A stretch of 64,000 bases of DNA from Scylla paramamosain (lineage: Eukaryota > Arthropoda > Malacostraca > Decapoda > Portunidae), in NCBI RefSeq assembly GCF_035594125.1, contig NC_087173.1:8533986-8597985 (forward strand), in the 5' to 3' direction. A model generated the notes under the pieces. That model saw only the letters and a program-made list of their open reading frames with translations. It was not told where the DNA came from and searched no databases. The position numbers were made by a program, and so were the translations under genes. This document shows, in pieces, positions 61,790-64,000 of the stretch; within the stretch, counting starts at the first letter, position 1; each line of letters starts with the position of its first letter.

Positions 61790-63530
61790 TGATAAAGATG
61801 TGGTGTATAACAAGTGTGTTACCATAGGAGTATACAGGAATGTTTCTGCGAATGAGTATAAATAGGAATAAGAGATAAACTAACATGACTTTCAAAACTA
61901 GTAGTTATCGAAGTGAAGATCTCTGCACAAGAATATATAGATAAGGTACCAAAGAGACCAATTATGGAACGAGTAGTGATCGATATATAAGAGTAGCTAC
62001 CGTGTAAGTACAGTTGAAATGTACTAAAAACCTTAACTCAAAAACAATAATGTACTATAGGATGTTATAAATCAATCTGCACTAAAAGGGGGTAACGTGC
62101 AGTTAAATCAAACCACGTTGGAGGGGATAACGAGAACTGTTTGAAGTAACCTAGTGGTTGTAATACGCTGGAGGGGCAAGTCACTAGTTAGCCAAGCTCT
62201 TCTAACGCCATACTAGCAGAGACAACCGAGGCTTTCAACAGATATACGTTAAAAGATTATGAAAATTCAGAAGTTGTTAAAGGGCACCACAAACATGAAC
62301 AAGACCATAACAAAATATACAATCAGCACAATAAGCATAGGTAGAAACAAACCAGTGCACGTAATATAACCCACACTTCTCACCAGTCCTGTAGTAGCCA
62401 TTCACCAAGACTCCTCATCCACGCTTGGGCAGTCCCGCACCTCCACCACCACCAGCACATCCCATAACATAAAGGGAAACTCCTGGAATATACGAAAAAC
62501 GGTAAATCTTGACAAAAAACCATCTGGAGATTTTTCACGCATCTCAGGCAGCTCCCTTGGTTCCTCTCCCACAAGAAGCACAGCCTCTCAGTACACAGCA
62601 AACTTTTCACTCTCCCTCATACTCCAACCTTGACGTGAGAAAAACAAAAACAAACACTCAAAATGTAGAATAAACACGCCTTAACTTCCTCATACGCTAA
62701 ACTTTACGCGAGCGCACACACACATACGCGAGCGCGCACACACACACACACACACTGCAATACGAAATAAAAACACGCCAGTACAGATACACTCACCTCC
62801 ACCACAACCCAAGAAAGATAAAGAACCACTCGCACACAAACACAATAACATCAAATACAAAATAAAACACGCAATCCAACCGCACACTTGCCTCCACCAC
62901 CCACGTCCCAGGAAGAATCAGGAACAACCCCCATCAGGGCTCATCTCCTCGCTGACGTCACGCTCCTTCATGGTATTCTTCCGCCAGCCTCGTTGAAAAA
63001 GTAGTTCCCGTGTGGTGCGTTCCTCTGCTCCGCTCTCTGTTGATACATAGAATATTCAACTTTCCCCGGCAATTACTCACAAACTTTGATGTTCTCCGTC
63101 GGTCTGGAGAGCAAAAGTGCACGTCCCTGTTTGTTGGCACGTCACTGGGGTGTGCTGAGGCTTCTGAGAGTGTCACTGCTTCATACACCTGGAGAAATGA
63201 AGCTTCAGTTAATGCCTCATGTCCTCATTTTGTCACAAAGTGGTGATTACTATCTCAACATTGCCTCTATGTATTTTCCTACTCTGTATGAGCTACAATA
63301 CTATTTTTTCTTGTCTTCTTCACTGCTATAAGATTGATTTATCGAGACAAACGAAGCTTCGATGAACGCCTTCTCTCTCCTCACTCTGCCTCACTCTCTT
63401 TACATTTCTTGTACGTACTTTCCTCCTCTATAATTATCATCCACAATAAACACGATTCTTTTCATTGTCTATTTCCCTACAGAATAAAAACCTTCCCAAT
63501 TCTCCCAGTTAGTTGATCTTGTACTAACTT
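61790..63530. other. AT-rich spacer, nothing recognised
   Basis: Contains a short (CA)n cluster at 62707-62754 and the CRE-like site at 62953. No conserved ORF. Confidence 0.5.
62953..62960. promoter_or_regulatory. CRE-like palindrome TGACGTCA
   Basis: Perfect ATF/CREB-type site with no recognised gene beside it. It may be chance. Confidence 0.15.
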
Positions 63531-63534
63531 TACC

Positions 63535-63749
63535 CCGTATTCAAAAACGTTTCTTTCTCTTACCACGACTATTTTTCAAAGACCACAGAGATTATTAAAT
63601 TGGTTATTAAGAGTTTCTAGCGTTAATAATATAGATATCTTATTAATCTCTTCCTAGAACTATAAAAACACCCTTAAAAACCCGTGTAATTTCAACTAAA
63701 GCCTTTCGAAAATAGTGGAGGTGTGGCGCAGAAGTGTTTCAGATTATGG
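63535..63749 (+). mobile_element. Inverted-repeat element, copy F, 215 bp
   Basis: CCGTATTCAAAAACGTTTCT at the left, GCGCAGAAGTGTTTCAGATT at the right. The arms pair over ~45 nt when folded (CGACTATTTTTCAAAG against CTTTCGAAAATAGTGG). It is the most intact plus-oriented copy. Confidence 0.75.
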
Positions 63750-64000
63750 TGCTATAATTATAAGCTACAGTAGCCACGATTCTTTTCCTTGTCTACTTCA
63801 TGAACAAAAGCCTCTCCAACACTGCCAGGTAGAGGATCCAGTAGCAATTAGTGTAGAGGAATGGAATCAAAGGGGGTAAGGTGCTTAATGTATGGTGCTA
63901 CTTGTTATCCTCTGCTGTCCCTCGTAATGGTTAGCGGGTTCAACCATTTATCTCATCAGGCTGGCTTGCTGCAGGCTGTCTTGGTGGGTTACTGATCTAC

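Overview
This is nuclear DNA from an animal with spliceosomal introns. It is most likely an arthropod, and a decapod crustacean (crab or shrimp) is the best guess. That guess rests on a very heavy load of long perfect microsatellites ((GA/TC)n, (GT/CA)n, (TAC)n, (ACAG)n, (TA)n), blocks of the arthropod telomere-type pentamer TTAGG, AT-rich spacers with many minisatellites, and a biogenic-amine receptor of the invertebrate octopamine/tyramine kind. There are no bacterial operons, no CRISPR array and no recognisable rRNA or tRNA gene. Nearly all small ORFs are either microsatellite translations or chance ORFs.

Two protein-coding genes are convincing, and they lie tail to tail. (1) A plus-strand gene at 4395-8503 has seven coding exons that join in phase into a 955-residue protein. 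Exons 5-7 carry the conserved C-terminal domain of MEIOC, the meiosis-specific coiled-coil protein that in mammals works with the RNA helicase YTHDC2 to keep germ cells in meiotic prophase. This copy carries an unusual Ser/Thr/Pro-rich tail of about 230 residues. (2) A minus-strand gene at 31165-25674 has two coding exons split by a 4 kb intron. They join in phase 0 into a complete 504-residue seven-transmembrane receptor, most like alpha2-adrenergic-like octopamine receptors.

Layout: 1-4394 is an AT-rich upstream region made largely of degenerate tandem repeats and a repeat that carries trinucleotide tracts. 4395-8503 is MEIOC. 8504-25295 is an AT-rich intergenic spacer with a few microsatellites and a ~45-bp minisatellite. 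25296-31165 is the receptor gene, whose intron is rich in microsatellites. 31166-32430 is a GC- and CpG-rich stretch that may be the receptor promoter. 32430-64000 has no gene I can defend and is a dense field of repeats: a ~130-bp satellite-like array (47.4-48.2 kb), a second long degenerate array (57.6-59.1 kb), a TTAGG-containing higher-order repeat (38.5-38.8 kb), long polypurine tracts, and copies of a ~215-bp element with long terminal inverted repeats.

The two genes have no obvious functional link. The most notable new-looking items are the full MEIOC gene model with its serine tail, the inverted-repeat (MITE-like) family with six copies in the right half (one beside a receptor splice site, one with an expanded core), and the ~130-bp satellite. 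All calls come from reading the sequence; no database search was run.
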